NCBI GenBank assembly: GCA_002914845.1
Contig: JXTC01000023.1
Location: 126,133 to 190,132 of the forward strand
Length of the DNA: 64,000 bases
Reading direction: 5' to 3'
Source: Trema orientale
Taxonomy: Eukaryota; Streptophyta; Magnoliopsida; Rosales; Cannabaceae
Position numbers and translations under genes: made by a program. This document shows, piece after piece, positions 11,156 through 23,227 of the stretch. How positions within the stretch are numbered: the first letter of the stretch is position 1; the number at the start of each line of letters is the position of its first letter. Under the pieces are notes generated by a model. It was not told where the DNA came from. It saw only the letters and a list, made by a program, of their open reading frames with translations, and did not search any database.

Positions 11156-12147
11156 TGTTAGCCCAAGATTAGCTAACCTAAGAGTGGGGGTGAATTGGGT
11201 TTTAAAAACTTTTGCAAACTTTTCTTAATAAGCAAGTAAATTAAGCAAGTAAAGACTATATCAAGTAAAAATAGGTAAAAGCATGAACAAGCTCAAGATA
11301 AATAAATTTAAAGAGATAGGGATAGAGAAATGCAAATACTATTTTTACGAGGTTCAACAAACACGACGGTTTGTCTACGTCCCCGGCTCTTGGCAACCCG
11401 CTTCGAGCTTACCACTATTGAATCAAGAGAATGGGCTTGACCGATTCTTTTACACAATGAGTGAGTTTTCCTTAGGCACACTCACACCTTTACAATAGTT
11501 TTGAATCTGGTTCTATCAAGCCTAATTTGAATTGGTTAAACTTCGGTGCCAATCTCACCTAAACTAGGTTGTTTATAAATCTGGTGTCAACATCACCTCA
11601 CAAATACAATTTTGGTTTTTGTTTGAAAATCTGTCAAAAATTGGATAGAGAATCGGTAGACTGAAAATGAGAATCAGTCTACCAAAAATACCCGAGAGTA
11701 ATTTTTGATTTTTATTTCAAGTCTTTTTCGATTCTTTTCAAAATGTAACTTCATAAATTGATTTTTTTATGTAATATAGAAACTACAGAAATTCATAAAT
11801 CAATTTAAAAACTTGTGTAAAATAAATTTCTTATTTTAATTGGAGATAAACAAATTTGACTGTTTTGGTTTGAAAATTTTCAAGTTTATAAAAAATTTGC
11901 GCCATTAAGATCATATTATGTGTAGACAAGTATTCAAGTACAAGAACTAACTAAATAACCTTTGCTAGTCTAAGTCTTGTATTCTTGAACTTTGTCTTCA
12001 TACTCTTTTCCATAATCCATCTTGAATGTCTTGTGATCCTTTTAATTTAGCTTGCTACACACTCAGGAAGATTATTAGTTCTTAATCATATATTTGTTAA
12101 CTTCAAAATATGAGTGTAGGATTGATGATACAAAGCATGAGTCAACA
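11156..12147 (-). repeat. 5' LTR of the copia element
   Basis: On the + strand it starts TGTTAGCCCAAGATT at 11156 and ends GAGTCAACA at 12147 (992 bp), so on the coding strand it runs TGTTGACTC... to ...GGGCTAACA. It directly abuts the primer-binding site. The right edge is chosen by TG...CA symmetry, since the opposite LTR is lost and the target duplication cannot be tested. Confidence 0.75.
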
Positions 12148-12822
12148 AATATCCATTTTTCCCTTTTTTATAGCTAAATGACCGAATATATTTATTTTTT
12201 TTAACTTAGTATATCTGCTATATTAGCTGTAGTTTACAACCGTGCATGTATATCAGTTCTTATACTAGATAAATCAGATTTTACACGTTTTACATTCACT
12301 AATATATCAAATGTTTTGCTACCGTATTTGAAAAACGAACATTTATTTAAAATGGGCCTAAAATATGGCCATTTTGCTGAGAGCCCCTTCTATTTTTTTG
12401 GTCACCAAGGAGTAGTGTATATTTGTATCTAGAATGATCACCATGTTTATTTTTTTAGAATGGAAATGTAATATTATATGAATTCTAAAAAAAACTAATA
12501 GAAATATGAATCTGAATGAAATTTCACTATTTTTTTTTAACTTTATCTAAAATCCAAAGAAAATATTAGAGTGAGGGTTATATGAGAATGATCATAGCTC
12601 AAATACTTAGCCCAAAAACTAGTGTTGCCTAATTGTTACACAATCGTTCTACTCCAAGTTATAGTCCATCAAACTAAATATGCCTAATTTTCCAAGTAAA
12701 AGCATGAGCTAAAGTAAGCTAATAGCACTTATCAAAGTTATGATAAACTCAGGCTTACTAAGAAATATTTATTTTTGTTATGTGAATGGTCGAGAACTTC
12801 TCTGTCATTTTTTTTAATATTA
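12148..12822. other. Intergenic, nothing recognised
   Basis: AT-rich flank of the copia LTR. No open frame, repeat pair or RNA gene could be supported. Confidence 0.5.
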
Positions 12823-12882
12823 AATAAAAAACATAAAACCCTTATCATGTAAAAATAGCAAACCTAAATATCTGGGATAAAA
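12823..12882. repeat. Left half of a duplicated segment split by the hAT element
   Basis: The text AAATAGCAAACCTAAATAT followed by GGGATAAAA matches 14188 onward. Its continuation (GAAATTAGGTTGAGG, TTAGTCGTCGG) resumes at 13834, right after the hAT element. Confidence 0.85.
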
Positions 12883-13833
12883 CAGGGCCGACTCAAGCAT
12901 TTTCGGGGTCTCAGGCGAATCCTTTAATAGAGGCCTTTATAAAAAAAATTGAAACAAATTTTGGAATTAAACTCTCTATATTTCTCTTTTTCTTAAGTTT
13001 CTCATATCTGGATGAATATTTTTTAGTAGATAAATTTACTCTAATTTATTAGGTATAGGTTATAAAAACAAAATAACTCAAGACAAGATACTAATGAAGG
13101 AATACTAAAATAGCTACTGTGAAATTCAAATAACAACATTAATCAATAAATTAATAAGAAATGAGATTTTAAAAAAAGAAACAGGGATCAACTTGTTACT
13201 AAGCAAATAAGTAATTAAGAATTTGAAGAGATAGAGCTTGAAAGATGAAAATAAACTGGATTTTTTTTTCTTTAGAAAAGTGTACTGTAAAATCGAAAAC
13301 TAAATAGATATCTATTTATAAGTAAACAAAAAAATGTTTTACAAATTCCAAAATTGAGAAACATTAATGGTTAAAAAAATGTTAAAACAAAGAGCCATAC
13401 ATTCTTTTCAAAAATTTTAGGTGACATATTACTTTAAAAGATGGATTAATTATTCTCTCAAAAAAAAAAAAAGATGGATTAATTATGAAGATGTAATTTG
13501 AAAAGAAATAGCTATGAAAATATGAAAAGATAATGCATAATTTTTTAAAAGGAGATAATACATAATTAAAATATTTTATTCTTATTGAAATTTGAGGGTC
13601 AAGATTTTGTTTGACTTTTCAAATAAGAAAATGACTGAAAAATATGATATTATTGTTCTAACTTCTAAAAATACAGGCTTCTTGATATTTTTCTAATATT
13701 TTTCTAATTTATTTTTTCTTTCCATGGTTTTTTTTTTTTTTTTTTAAGATAATGTTAAAAGGAATTGAGAGCCTTGGCTTAAGGTTGGGCATTAGGCATA
13801 GGCCTAAGTTGCCTATAGCTTCAGCCGGCCCTG
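12883..13833. mobile_element. Non-autonomous hAT-type element, 951 bp
   Basis: The termini are CAGGGCCGACTCAAGC on the left and, reverse-complemented, CAGGGCCGGCTGAAGC on the right, a typical hAT inverted repeat. The 8-bp flanks are GGATAAAA (12875-12882) and GGATGAAA (13834-13841), matching at 7 of 8 positions, as expected of an old hAT target duplication. The interior is AT-rich without transposase similarity. A duplicate of the target without the element lies at 14188-14273. Confidence 0.85.
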
Positions 13834-13880
13834 GGATGAAATTAGGTTGAGGTCAGCTTTAGTCGTCGGAAATGGAGAGA

Positions 13881-15418
13881 GAGAGAGAAACTTAGCTTTC
13901 AACATTAATGGCTGCTTTGATGGTCATGGCTGGAGAGAGTAGGGTAGCAAAGAGGAGAAGAAGGTGAATAGGGCTTAGCTTGAGAGCGAGTGAAAATAAA
14001 TTCGGGATTTTTGGTTTTCGCATGATATTTTTGGGAAAACAAATTTCCTTAGTTCTTAATTAAAATTTCCCCCAAAATTTTCCTTATTTTTTTCCCTCTC
14101 TCTTTCTTAATTCCAAACACCAAAAAAAGAAAATTCCTCCATAAATTTTTTTTCCTCCCCTCAAAATTCAGGTTCCAAACAGACTCTTAAATAAAAAAGT
14201 AAAACCCTTATACAAAAATAGCAAACCTAAATATGTGGGATAAAATTGGGCTGAGGGAAGCTTTGGTCGTCGGTATTTTTATTTATCAAACTGGTGTATT
14301 TTTTTTTTTTTTTTGGAAGGGGATCAAACTAGTACTTCTATTAAAAGTGCTATGTTTGAAAATTGAAAGTACCTCATTAAAAAAAAAAGAAAAAAGAAAA
14401 AAAATTGAAAGTACCCCAACATTATGGGAAATTATGGCATAAATGATGAATCTACCTCCCAAGCCCTTAGGCCCGAGCTAGGCTGATTAAAGAAGTTATG
14501 ATGGATGTCTATTGTCAACAACATATAACTCATTTTTCTTCACTTTATATGAATGTCTTTCAAGGTTGTCAAGTTGTAATTCATTTATAGACCGTGAATT
14601 GGTGGAGGAATCAAATTTGAAACAATCATAAATGAAATAAGAGGCAAATACTTTTCAAATAGGTGCAAAAAGTTCGGCCATCTGTGCATATAGCTCCAAA
14701 TTATATTGCCACAACCCACAATCCACATGCTTCTCCAAACCATTAGGCCAGTATTGACTTTATTTATCTTATATGCATCTATTGACTTCTATTTTCTAGA
14801 TCTGCTTCGTGACTTGTAATAATTGAATTCACAGAACAATATAATAACAATTTATATGTTAATCACCATACAAATAGACTTGAAAATATCTCAAAATGTT
14901 GGTCTTCGGATCCAAAAAGTTAAAAAATTAAAAACACAAATAAAAATGACCAGAGTATTCTTAATTGCTTGTATATAATATACACATATTTAAGTAAGCA
15001 GAGTTTGATTACATGTTTGTATTCCATGTTACCATAATATACGACCACTTTGAGGCGCGTGAGTCGGTGAGCGACTGAGCATGAAACCCAAAACACAGCT
15101 CGATGCTACGCTGTCCACATAACGTGCGACCGCGTGGGAGGCGAGTTCACAGCCAATGAAGAGACTCTTTCTTCAAATCCCGACCCTCCAATTCGTCAAT
15201 CCGACTCAAGTATTCAAAACTTAAGGTCCTGATTCTTCACCTCTGTACACCCATCCGCACACTATCCCGCCTCCCCGAGAAAAATAAAACGAGATCAGTA
15301 ACTGGAACGAGCCGGTTCTCGCGGCCAAACGAACCGCAGGAAACAACCTCGCCCACGCGCGTAGAGACACGCGCTTAGATTTGGATGGGATGGATAGGTA
15401 GATTAGATTAGATGGACG
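13881..15418. other. Intergenic and upstream region of the KH gene
   Basis: Apart from the 14188-14273 duplicate, I see no gene. From about 15040 the base composition becomes less AT-rich (many CG dinucleotides, for example CGCGCGTAGAGACACGCGC-like text near 15355), fitting a plant gene promoter. No confident TATA box could be placed. Confidence 0.4.
14188..14273. repeat. Empty-site paralogue of the hAT insertion
   Basis: AAATAGCAAACCTAAATATG runs straight through TGGGATAAAATTGGGCTGAG to TTGGTCGTCGG. It matches 12823-12882 joined to 13842-13880 with a single copy of the 8-bp target. Confidence 0.85.
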
Positions 15419-15419
15419 G

Positions 15420-15445
15420 AGAGAGAGAGAGAGAGAGAGAGAGGG
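15420..15445. repeat. (GA)n microsatellite
   Basis: About 13 GA units lie just upstream of the probable transcription start of the KH gene. Such GA/CT tracts are common around plant promoters and 5' UTRs. Confidence 0.9.
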
Positions 15446-15479
15446 GTAGGTTAGTAGCAGAACTCCAAAGTTTTCAGCT

Positions 15480-15750
15480 TATAGGCTGTTTGTTGAGAAA
15501 GTTCGAACCCAAAACCAAACCAAAACCTCTCATAGCCATTTTTCTCTCTCTAACTCTCGATTGAGTTTATCTCTCTCTCTCTCTCTACCGCTTTCGCTGT
15601 AAGTTAATCTCCAAACTCGAGCTTTTTTTCTGCTTGTTTCTCGGGAATTTGAGTTCTGGAAAAGGATGGTGTTATTTTGAGTTCTTTAATTGTTTTGGTT
15701 TTGTGAATTGGTGGTTTTTCTCTCTAGGAGGAGGAGGAAGAAGAAGAGAA
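15480..15750 (+). promoter_or_regulatory. 5' leader of the KH gene with a likely UTR intron
   Basis: A CT-rich leader (15540-15590) ends at a good donor, CGCTGTAAGT (GT at 15599). A pyrimidine-rich acceptor, TTTTTCTCTCTAG, ends at 15727, 23 nt before the start codon. Leader introns with CT-rich first exons are frequent in plant housekeeping genes. The transcription start itself is not visible. Confidence 0.5.
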
Positions 15751-18700
15751 ATGGAGTCGACGGAATCATCTTACGTGTCGTCACCGGAGGCACCGCGGAA
15801 GCGGTCTCCGCCACCGCCTAAATCGCCGACTGGTTCAGGTTTCTGATCTGATCTAACTTTCTCTCGCTTTTGTTTCTGTGTAATTAGAGGTGGAGTTCAT
15901 GTTTTGGACAAGTCTTCTTTTGGTGGTTTGATTTGTGCAATAACAACGGCGGCGAGATTAGTTTAGTTTCTTTATGGAAATGGCGTTTCTCTCTGAACTC
16001 AAACCCTAACCTTGACTGTGTACAAACCTGTTTGTTTGCTGAGAAAATGGGTAGAAGGGAAGAAATCGAATGAATTTGATTTTTTTTTTTTTGATGAATT
16101 TATTCTGAATCTTATTATAGGTACAAGGTTTTCTAATATGTGTGTGAAGTACAAAGTCATTTGGATTTAGAGAATTAGCTTCTATACTTTCTGCTTTATC
16201 TATAATCTGAGCTTTTAAGATTCAGAATCTCTTTCATGCTCATCCACCAAATGGATATATGGATTTATGGAAGTATATACCACTATAATGTAATGGTACA
16301 ATTTACAGATTCTCGACGAGCTTACATGTGGAGTGTATTTCGGTACTATGTACCTGAACTTGTATTTGAAATTAGCAAATGTGTGGCACACTCCGTGTTT
16401 TCTTAAATGGGGTTTTGAAGACTAAGAAACTATATGTTCTTGCTGGATTTTTGCGTGCTTTTTTTTTTTTTTTTTCCATATAATGGAAATGAAGAAAAGG
16501 GAAAAAATGACGAAAGAAATGAAATAAAGGAATGGCGAAAATTACTTTACATTGGCTAACCAAATGGTTGTTCAAGATAAAAATTATGCACATTTGTATC
16601 AGTATTCCTAGTTGATGCACCTTTTTTTTTGAACTATACATAGTATTGAAGGTTAGTCATCAGATTTGTGTAATGCATAAGGACATAAAAATTAAAGCAT
16701 AGTATATTCTTGCTGGCATTTGATGTGATTTGTCAAACTTAATTTTTTTTCTCCATAGAAAACAGAAATTTTATCAAAGGGATGTCTTAATTTAATTTCA
16801 CTGCTACTATGTTTAGTACAAGAATTGTAATCTTCTGCCTGGTTGCTGACAATGATCCCTAGATCTAATGTCAAAGTGTGACCGATCTATCAAGTTCCAT
16901 TAATGGTTCTGATTATTGTATAGATAACACTGTACTGTGCACCCATTTGTTTTTGGTGGGTTAGTCTCTTTGGTTACTGCATTTGCATCCTATTCATCTC
17001 TATACTTTAAACGGAAAGATATCTATCTGAAATCACGCCTGCCTTGCCTCATCCTTTACTTCTTGGCCTAAGACTTGCGGTTGTTGTGAAATCCATGCCA
17101 ACCTTGCCTCATCCTTTACTTTCTTGGCCTAAGACTTGCTGTTACTGTAAATTCATTTGATGTAATTATAGACAAACTTAATATATCTCTTTATTATCCC
17201 AGTTCTTGAATTCCAACTCTCTAATTTCTATTTTGAAATTTATTTCCCTATTTGTAATATATTTGCATGCAGTAACTGATCACTTATTGGCTGGCATTTA
17301 AGGTTTGAGAAATTTGACCATCTTTGCTATTTCTAAACCATAAATTAGTTCTGATGTGCTTACTTTTTGGAAGAATCTTTGGAGAGGCCTACATACATTA
17401 GGTTTCTTGTATCAAATGCTGCTGCTGGTTCTGTTATTGGAAAGGGTGGGGCAACAATCACTGAATTTCAATCAACATCTGGAGCACGAATTCAGTTGTC
17501 ACGCAATCATGAATTTTTCCCTGGAACAACTGATAGGATCATAATGGTATCTGGAGCAATAAATGAAGTTCTTAAGGCAATGGAACTTGTTCTTGCTAAG
17601 TTGCTGAGTGAGGTATTATTTATGATGTCGGCTTTGCTTCTAATATTGGTTTGCTGATGATCTATATATTTTAGGTGTTCCTTATACTTTTGAATTCTTT
17701 GTGTTGTATAGTTCACTGCTGAAGAGAGCAATGATGTTGATCCAAGAACAAAAGTGAGATTAGTCGTTCCAAATAGTTCTTGTGGTGGCATAATTGGGAA
17801 GGGAGGATCCACTATAAAGTAAGAACACAATTATTATATTTGACGATACCATCTCTAGTTTGCTATGCCTTAGCGACAATAGTGTACATTAGATTTCTAG
17901 GTTATCTATTTGACAGCTTTCTTCTATTTTGTAAAAATGGTTGAATAAGTGGTAACATGTTCATTCAAACTTTCTGTACTATGCTTTTGTTTGTATATTA
18001 AAAGTATATAGCTTGGACTGTCTATTTGAGAAAACTACTGGAATTGATATTAGGTTTTGCTGCATAAATTAAGATTAGATGGGTACCTTGGTCCAATGTC
18101 CAATGGGTGTCTAAATGTCTCTTCTTCTGTTAAAACCTTCAATAGCATCTTATTTTGCTGGACTAAAATTTGTAAACGGCCCCATATCATGAAGTACAGA
18201 GTCTTGCTTGCTTACAACTATGGGAAACTGATTATAGACCAGATTACAACTAAAGTTGCTTCTTCTTGAGCTTTGCCCAAGTTAGATTAGTTTATCATGG
18301 TTACTTGGCCAAACAAAACCTGAATAGCTTCCTTGTCATGACTCCGGCATACTTGTGTTTGATTGACGTTAGATTTAGGCATATATATCGGCTGGATCTT
18401 GGGTATTTTAAATTACCTTCAAGGCTTTTATTTAGGAGAAGGCTTTTGGTTGTTATGATTGGATTAAAGTCGGCCAGCATATTGTGCATGTGAATTCAGT
18501 TGAGAGTTGAGAATATGCAGTTTGGACTGGTTTCTGACGAAAGTTGTGCTTATGTGTAAGATGCACAGAGTGGGAGTTTGTTAGGTCTGAAGAATTGGCC
18601 AGGTGTTGAGTTCCATGGAATGGTGCACTGATCATTGGTACTTAAGCTGATCTTAGACAAACGAATTGTAACTTTTCAGTAATTTAGTCTAACAGTTTCT

Positions 18701-20054
18701 TGAGTCCTCTGGTTGTTATGCTTTCTGCTCGACCCTCAAACAGTGATTTTAATAAAAGAATGACACAGTAACTTTGGGGATATGTGGTTGTTGTCAATTC
18801 TCCCTTGAGGAATTTGCAATTGCACGTCTTAGAAGAAAGAAAGGAGATGTATTTAGCGTTCTTTTTTGTTTTGGTTTTGGGATTTTTTTTTATTTTTATT
18901 TTTTTGGAGAAAAGGAGATGTGATTAGTGACTATCTTTAATCTTAACTTTGAATTGAGGAAAATTTATGTAAACAGAGATAACCCTTGTTCTTGCTAACT
19001 TTTAAGTTTTGAGATATTTTTTTGAACTATGTTGTACCATATCTACTACTTGATACATTTACTTATGTATGTTTTTTAAATTCAGAATCTTCTTATTTAA
19101 CCACCCCAAAAGACCGGAAAAAGAGGCAGTCGCTAATCTTTAGGTTTGCCTTTGACCAGGTCATTTATTGAAGAGTCACAAGCAGGCATCAAGATATCTC
19201 CTCAGGACAATAATTATCTTGGATTAAATGACAGGCTGGTAACACTGACAGGAACTCTTGATGAACAGATGCGGGCAATTGATCTGATTCTTTCCAAGTT
19301 GGCTGAAGACTCTCATTATGCACAGTCTATGAGTGCCCCATTTTCATACCCAGGTGTGTCTTTCAAAATTAATTCTCCTATTTGTTGCAACCTGCTTGCC
19401 ATTCCTGTATGCTGTTCAAGTTTATGTTTTTTCCCTAGTATCAAGTTAGGCTTTCGACTCTTTTTCTCCTCCTTTATTTCTTCTTTATTAGTTTTTTGTG
19501 AATGAAGTAAGGATCATGATTTCTTGTGTTTTGACCAACTGGGGCTAGCTCAAATGGTCTGGGACTCAGGGGTGTGTGTGAGTGTGAGGGTTGGGTCATG
19601 GGTTCGAGTCCCAGGGGAGATAAAATAGTTATCTTATTAAAAAAAAAAAGATTTCTTGTGTTTTGATAAGTCATGAAATTTACCAGTTTGGCTCTCTTTT
19701 ATAATTTAAAATCATGGTCCCGATCCCCAAAATTAAACATGTAGTTTGAGTTTTGCTGCAACAACGTTGTTTGCAGTTGGATCAAGACTCGGGAATGATG
19801 GTTTATATACATATATGTATTTTGAATTTATATGTTTATATTTATATATATAATTCATATGTCTATGGAAATATGGCACATATATGAATATATTCCAAAC
19901 CCTTGATTGCAAAAATAGGATCCCTGTTTTCACTCTTTCTATCCTGATTTATAGCTTGTATTTATGCCATAACTCTCTCTAGAGCTCCCTCTCTTGCTCT
20001 CCCTCACTTTGTATGTCATTGTGTCTGTTTCGTTCATTAACCATAGTGATCTTT

Positions 20055-20092
<38 letters not shown>

Positions 20093-22571
20093 CTTTGCGG
20101 GTCATTGTCTCTTAACTCTTTGCTTGCCACTTTTGGTTTTCACTATGTATAACTTGGTATAGCTTGTATTAATGCCACAATACTCCAACCCCCACCCTAC
20201 CGTCTTCTCCTCATTCAAGTAATCATAATTCTCAGTTTTGTTCTCTCCCCCGCTTTTTGCGTCACTGTCTATTTTGCACGTTCAGTTACTTTAAAATTTT
20301 TCATGGCAAATTGGGGTCAAGTACTTCATATTGATAGATATAAGATGTGGAGTGATCTTTGATTAAAGTTTGAATCATTCTGAGTATGAGATTTTGGAAT
20401 GTACGGGAGGGAGAACTCACGAAAATATCACAGCACTTAATTCTTCCTTCCAGGTAGAATCAAAATAATCAGATACTTTTACAAAGAATCCATGAGGGGT
20501 AGGTCTAGTGGTCAGGCACAGGGTTTACTTCCTTGAGCTTCGATTTCGTATCTGGACTTAACTCTCAATTCCCTAGAGTTTCCTGTCTCCCAGAGATTGT
20601 AAGATTCAGCGGCAGGACCGATATCAGGAGAAGAGAAAAGAATTACTATTACCAAGTTAATATTATCGGTCTCCTTATGTTTGAATCAGCTTTTACAAAT
20701 TTTATTTCAAGTCTAGTGCTGAACATAGTGCAAGTGTTACATGTCTAATTAAATCTTGCAAATCAGATGAAGGCTGCAGTATTATGTGGTTCTGAATAAT
20801 ATTTATATCAACTTTTCTGTGACGATTTGTTTTCTTCATCCTGTAAAAATAAAGATAAGAAGGTTTTGATTCTTAAAATAGTTAACATGGTTACTTAAAT
20901 ACTACGTAATAGGGTTATTTATGTTTGATTCCCAGTAAGATCTGTTCAACTTGAACTTTTAGGTGTTTACTTCTCGGGTTTTCATGGTACTCCATATACA
21001 TATGTGCTTCCTTCTGTTGCAACAGCATCTTACAATTCAACGAGTTATGGACCAGGACCAAATGGTGCTGGAGGAAAGTTTCAGAATAATAAGGTTCGTA
21101 CTATTCAACTATTGTTAATTGATTGATTTTTCTTATTGGCATTAACAATCATTCAGGGAAACAGAGTTAGCTTATCATTTGGCTGACACACTGTGAAGAT
21201 ATGTAATTTGATCCTCTGAACTAATCAATAACATTGAAATGATCAATCTGGAAAAAAACTGTACTTGATAACTGGCATGCTGTATCTTTAAATGTCAACC
21301 TTAATGATAATATCTTGATTGTAATGTTTTTTCTTTGGTGCAATTAAATCTTTTCCACTCTTCCATCTAGGATGAATAATGTCATGCCGGTTTTTGTTGG
21401 TCATACTTAAGAAAGTGATATGCTATGGTTAACCTCGTATGGTGAAATAAAAAATGAAGAAAAGATTGAGGACCGAAAAAAGGAGCTCTGGTTTTAAGCA
21501 ATTATTAAGTATGATATATCTTCATTTTTTTTTTCGGAAAGTCTGCGGAAGGAAAATACTCGGAACAAATCACATTGTGGACTTTTAGTATAAATAGTTA
21601 AAATCCTAGTGATCTTAATGACGTACATGATTGACAACACAGGTTTATGGCAATACTTCAGTGTATAATGTAATATATGAGTACCGATTATAGGTGTTAA
21701 GTTGATATGGAAGAAACCTAAAGTTAGTAATGCGAATGGGACAGTATTATGAGCTGATTTTGGATACTTTCACCTTGTACTTCTGTTGTCTAAAACATGA
21801 AGCTTCAAGACGCTACAATAATGATAATTTAGTACATCTTCTCATTTGCACAACGAACATTTATAGTGGGTTCATATTACTCTTGAATTGGAACCAATTA
21901 GAATCTAAAGGTAGCTGCATTCATACCTGCATAAGAGGGTTGATGGGTTCCATACCTGCATTGACTTCATATTCTATTAACAGGTCCTTACTGATCAGCA
22001 CATTAGTTTATTAACACACTGTTGTATGTTTGTATTGTTTGCACTTGTTGAGTCCGAAGGAGTGTTATGCTATTTACTCATCCTTAGTTTCTTGATTGAT
22101 TGACTAAATACCTTGTGTTGTTTTCCAGGACGAACGAAGTAACTCGGTAACCATTGGCGTTGCAGATGATCACATTGGATTTGTTGTTGGTCGTGGTGGA
22201 AGGAACATAATGGAGATTAGTCAGGTTTGTAGATAGCCAGCTTATAACCTTCATCAGTTGCATGGTTTTTACACGTGTATTAAATTACAGCCTTGTGTTT
22301 CTTGTAGGCGAGTGGTGCCAGGATAAAGATTTCGGATAGAGGCGATTTCTTGTCTGGAACATCTGATAGGTATAAACTATAGACATTCACTGACGTCACA
22401 TTAGTCTGCTGCTTCCTGGGATGAATTCAAATGATTTTGACTTCTGATGTTTAACTCTTCTTGTTTTACAGGAAAGTTACAATCACAGGTTCCCAGCGGG
22501 CAATTCGTACAGCTGAGTCGATGATAATGCAGAAAGTATCCTATGCATCTGAGAGGGTAGCCGTGGAATAA
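15751..22571 (+). CDS. BTR1: Triple KH-domain RNA-binding protein (BTR1-like)
   Basis: Eight coding exons, all with GT-AG borders and consistent phases: 15751-15838, 17374-17612, 17712-17818, 19160-19353, 20963-21093, 22129-22224, 22308-22369, 22472-22571. Together they give 338 residues, close to Arabidopsis BTR1. A short basic, proline-rich start ([12 protein letters not shown]) precedes KH1 (about 36-105, loop GKGG at 52-55), KH2 (about 124-196, GKGG at 138-141), a Gly/Tyr/Ser-rich linker (205-253) and KH3 (about 258-330, GRGG at 274-277). All three GxxG loops that grip single-stranded RNA are intact. BTR1 is known to bind tomato mosaic virus RNA and restrict its multiplication; the cellular role is presumably mRNA binding. 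The symbol is by similarity. Intron 4 carries a SINE and a long CT repeat. No disabling change is seen. Confidence 0.93.
17041..17160. repeat. 60-bp tandem duplication in intron 1 of the KH gene
   Basis: CTTGCCTCATCCTTTACTT at 17043 recurs at 17103. Both copies are followed by CTTGGCCTAAGACTTGC and a CATTTG- or CATGCC-type end. Two copies with a few changes, within the intron before KH1. Confidence 0.85.
19535..19649 (+). mobile_element. tRNA-derived SINE in intron 4 of the KH gene
   Basis: An element of about 115 bp starts CCAACTGGGGCTAGCTC. It has a box-A-like TAGCTCAAATGGT (about 19546-19558), a clear box B GGTTCGAGTCC (19601-19611) and an A-rich tail at 19638-19649. It is flanked by a perfect 17-bp direct repeat, GATTTCTTGTGTTTTGA, at 19518-19534 and 19650-19666. 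These are the hallmarks of a LINE-mobilised, Pol III-type SINE, resembling the plant Au group in its tRNA-like head. It lies in the sense orientation of the host gene and away from splice sites. Confidence 0.92.
20057..20090. repeat. (CT)n microsatellite in intron 4 of the KH gene
   Basis: An uninterrupted CT run of about 17 units, pyrimidine-rich on the transcribed strand. It lies well upstream of the acceptor of exon 5. Confidence 0.9.
20495..20560 (+). other. Possible degraded SINE head
   Basis: A box-A-like TAGGTCTAGTGGTC near 20500 and a box-B-like GCTTCGATTTC at 20537 have the spacing expected of a tRNA-derived promoter. The second box is imperfect and I see no tail or flanking duplication, so this stays tentative. 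It lies in intron 4 of the KH gene. Confidence 0.25.
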
Positions 22572-23227
22572 GTTTTCCAAGTATTGCAGTTCATTCTTTA
22601 TGAGAATCTTTTGGTGGACTTTATTTCGATATTTATACAGTTGGTCATTATAAATGCGTCCACTTTACATGATAAATTGGTAAAAACAACCGGAATACTG
22701 CTGTAGGGCCGAGATGGGGAAAATTTTTTCTTTCTTTCCAGAAGGGAGAGCAACGTTTATAGAGACTTGTTATGAGACCAGAGACTAAATTTTAGAAAGC
22801 AAAATGTTGGAAGAGAGGGCATTGTTAGTTGACCAAATACAATGATTAGCTTGATTTATTTGTTTATACAGTTTGTAACTTTTGAAATTAGCAGGGTATT
22901 GTCTGATCTAATCTTTGTTTAATTTTTTTGATTGACTAACAATTTCAGTATTTTCAAGGAACAAGTTTTCAGCATTCATTTACTCTTATTATGATTGTGA
23001 AATATATTACTTTGTCCTACTGAGCTTATTGGAACCGTACTGTGTTCGTTTGATTTTTCACATTAGTGACTTTTTAGTATTTTAACCTCGGAAACTCCAA
23101 ATGTTTCTAATTTTTTGACCTGTCACGGGTCTTTTTGTTGCGTCTTATGAGTGAGTTGTCATGTTCATTATTCTAAGAAAAACATTACGTGTCGTGTTAT
23201 CGGACATATTTAATTATTTATTTTTTG
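22572..23227 (+). other. 3' UTR of the KH gene and intergenic DNA
   Basis: The stop codon TAA at 22569-22571 is followed by AT-rich DNA with several AATAAA-like and TTTGT-rich stretches that could direct polyadenylation. No single site is convincing. No other gene is seen before the Mutator element. Confidence 0.4.

Larger units (their letters stand above)
5600..12147 (-). mobile_element. Ty1/copia retrotransposon, 3'-truncated, split by a solo LTR
   Basis: On the minus strand the order is 5' LTR (12147-11156), primer-binding site, gag with zinc knuckle, protease, gag-pre-integrase, integrase, and the first half of reverse transcriptase, where similarity stops near 5600. That order (integrase before RT) defines Ty1/copia. 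The rest of RT including its catalytic YVDD, RNase H, the polypurine tract and the 3' LTR are missing. What lies beyond is the 4015-5420 repeat block. A second element (7434-9081) sits between protease and integrase. Stops and frameshifts are frequent, so the copy is dead. Confidence 0.85.

Noticed and set aside
18057..18635. ORFs inside intron 3 of the KH gene
   Set aside because: They are short, overlap on both strands, and lie between well-defined donor and acceptor sites of the gene.
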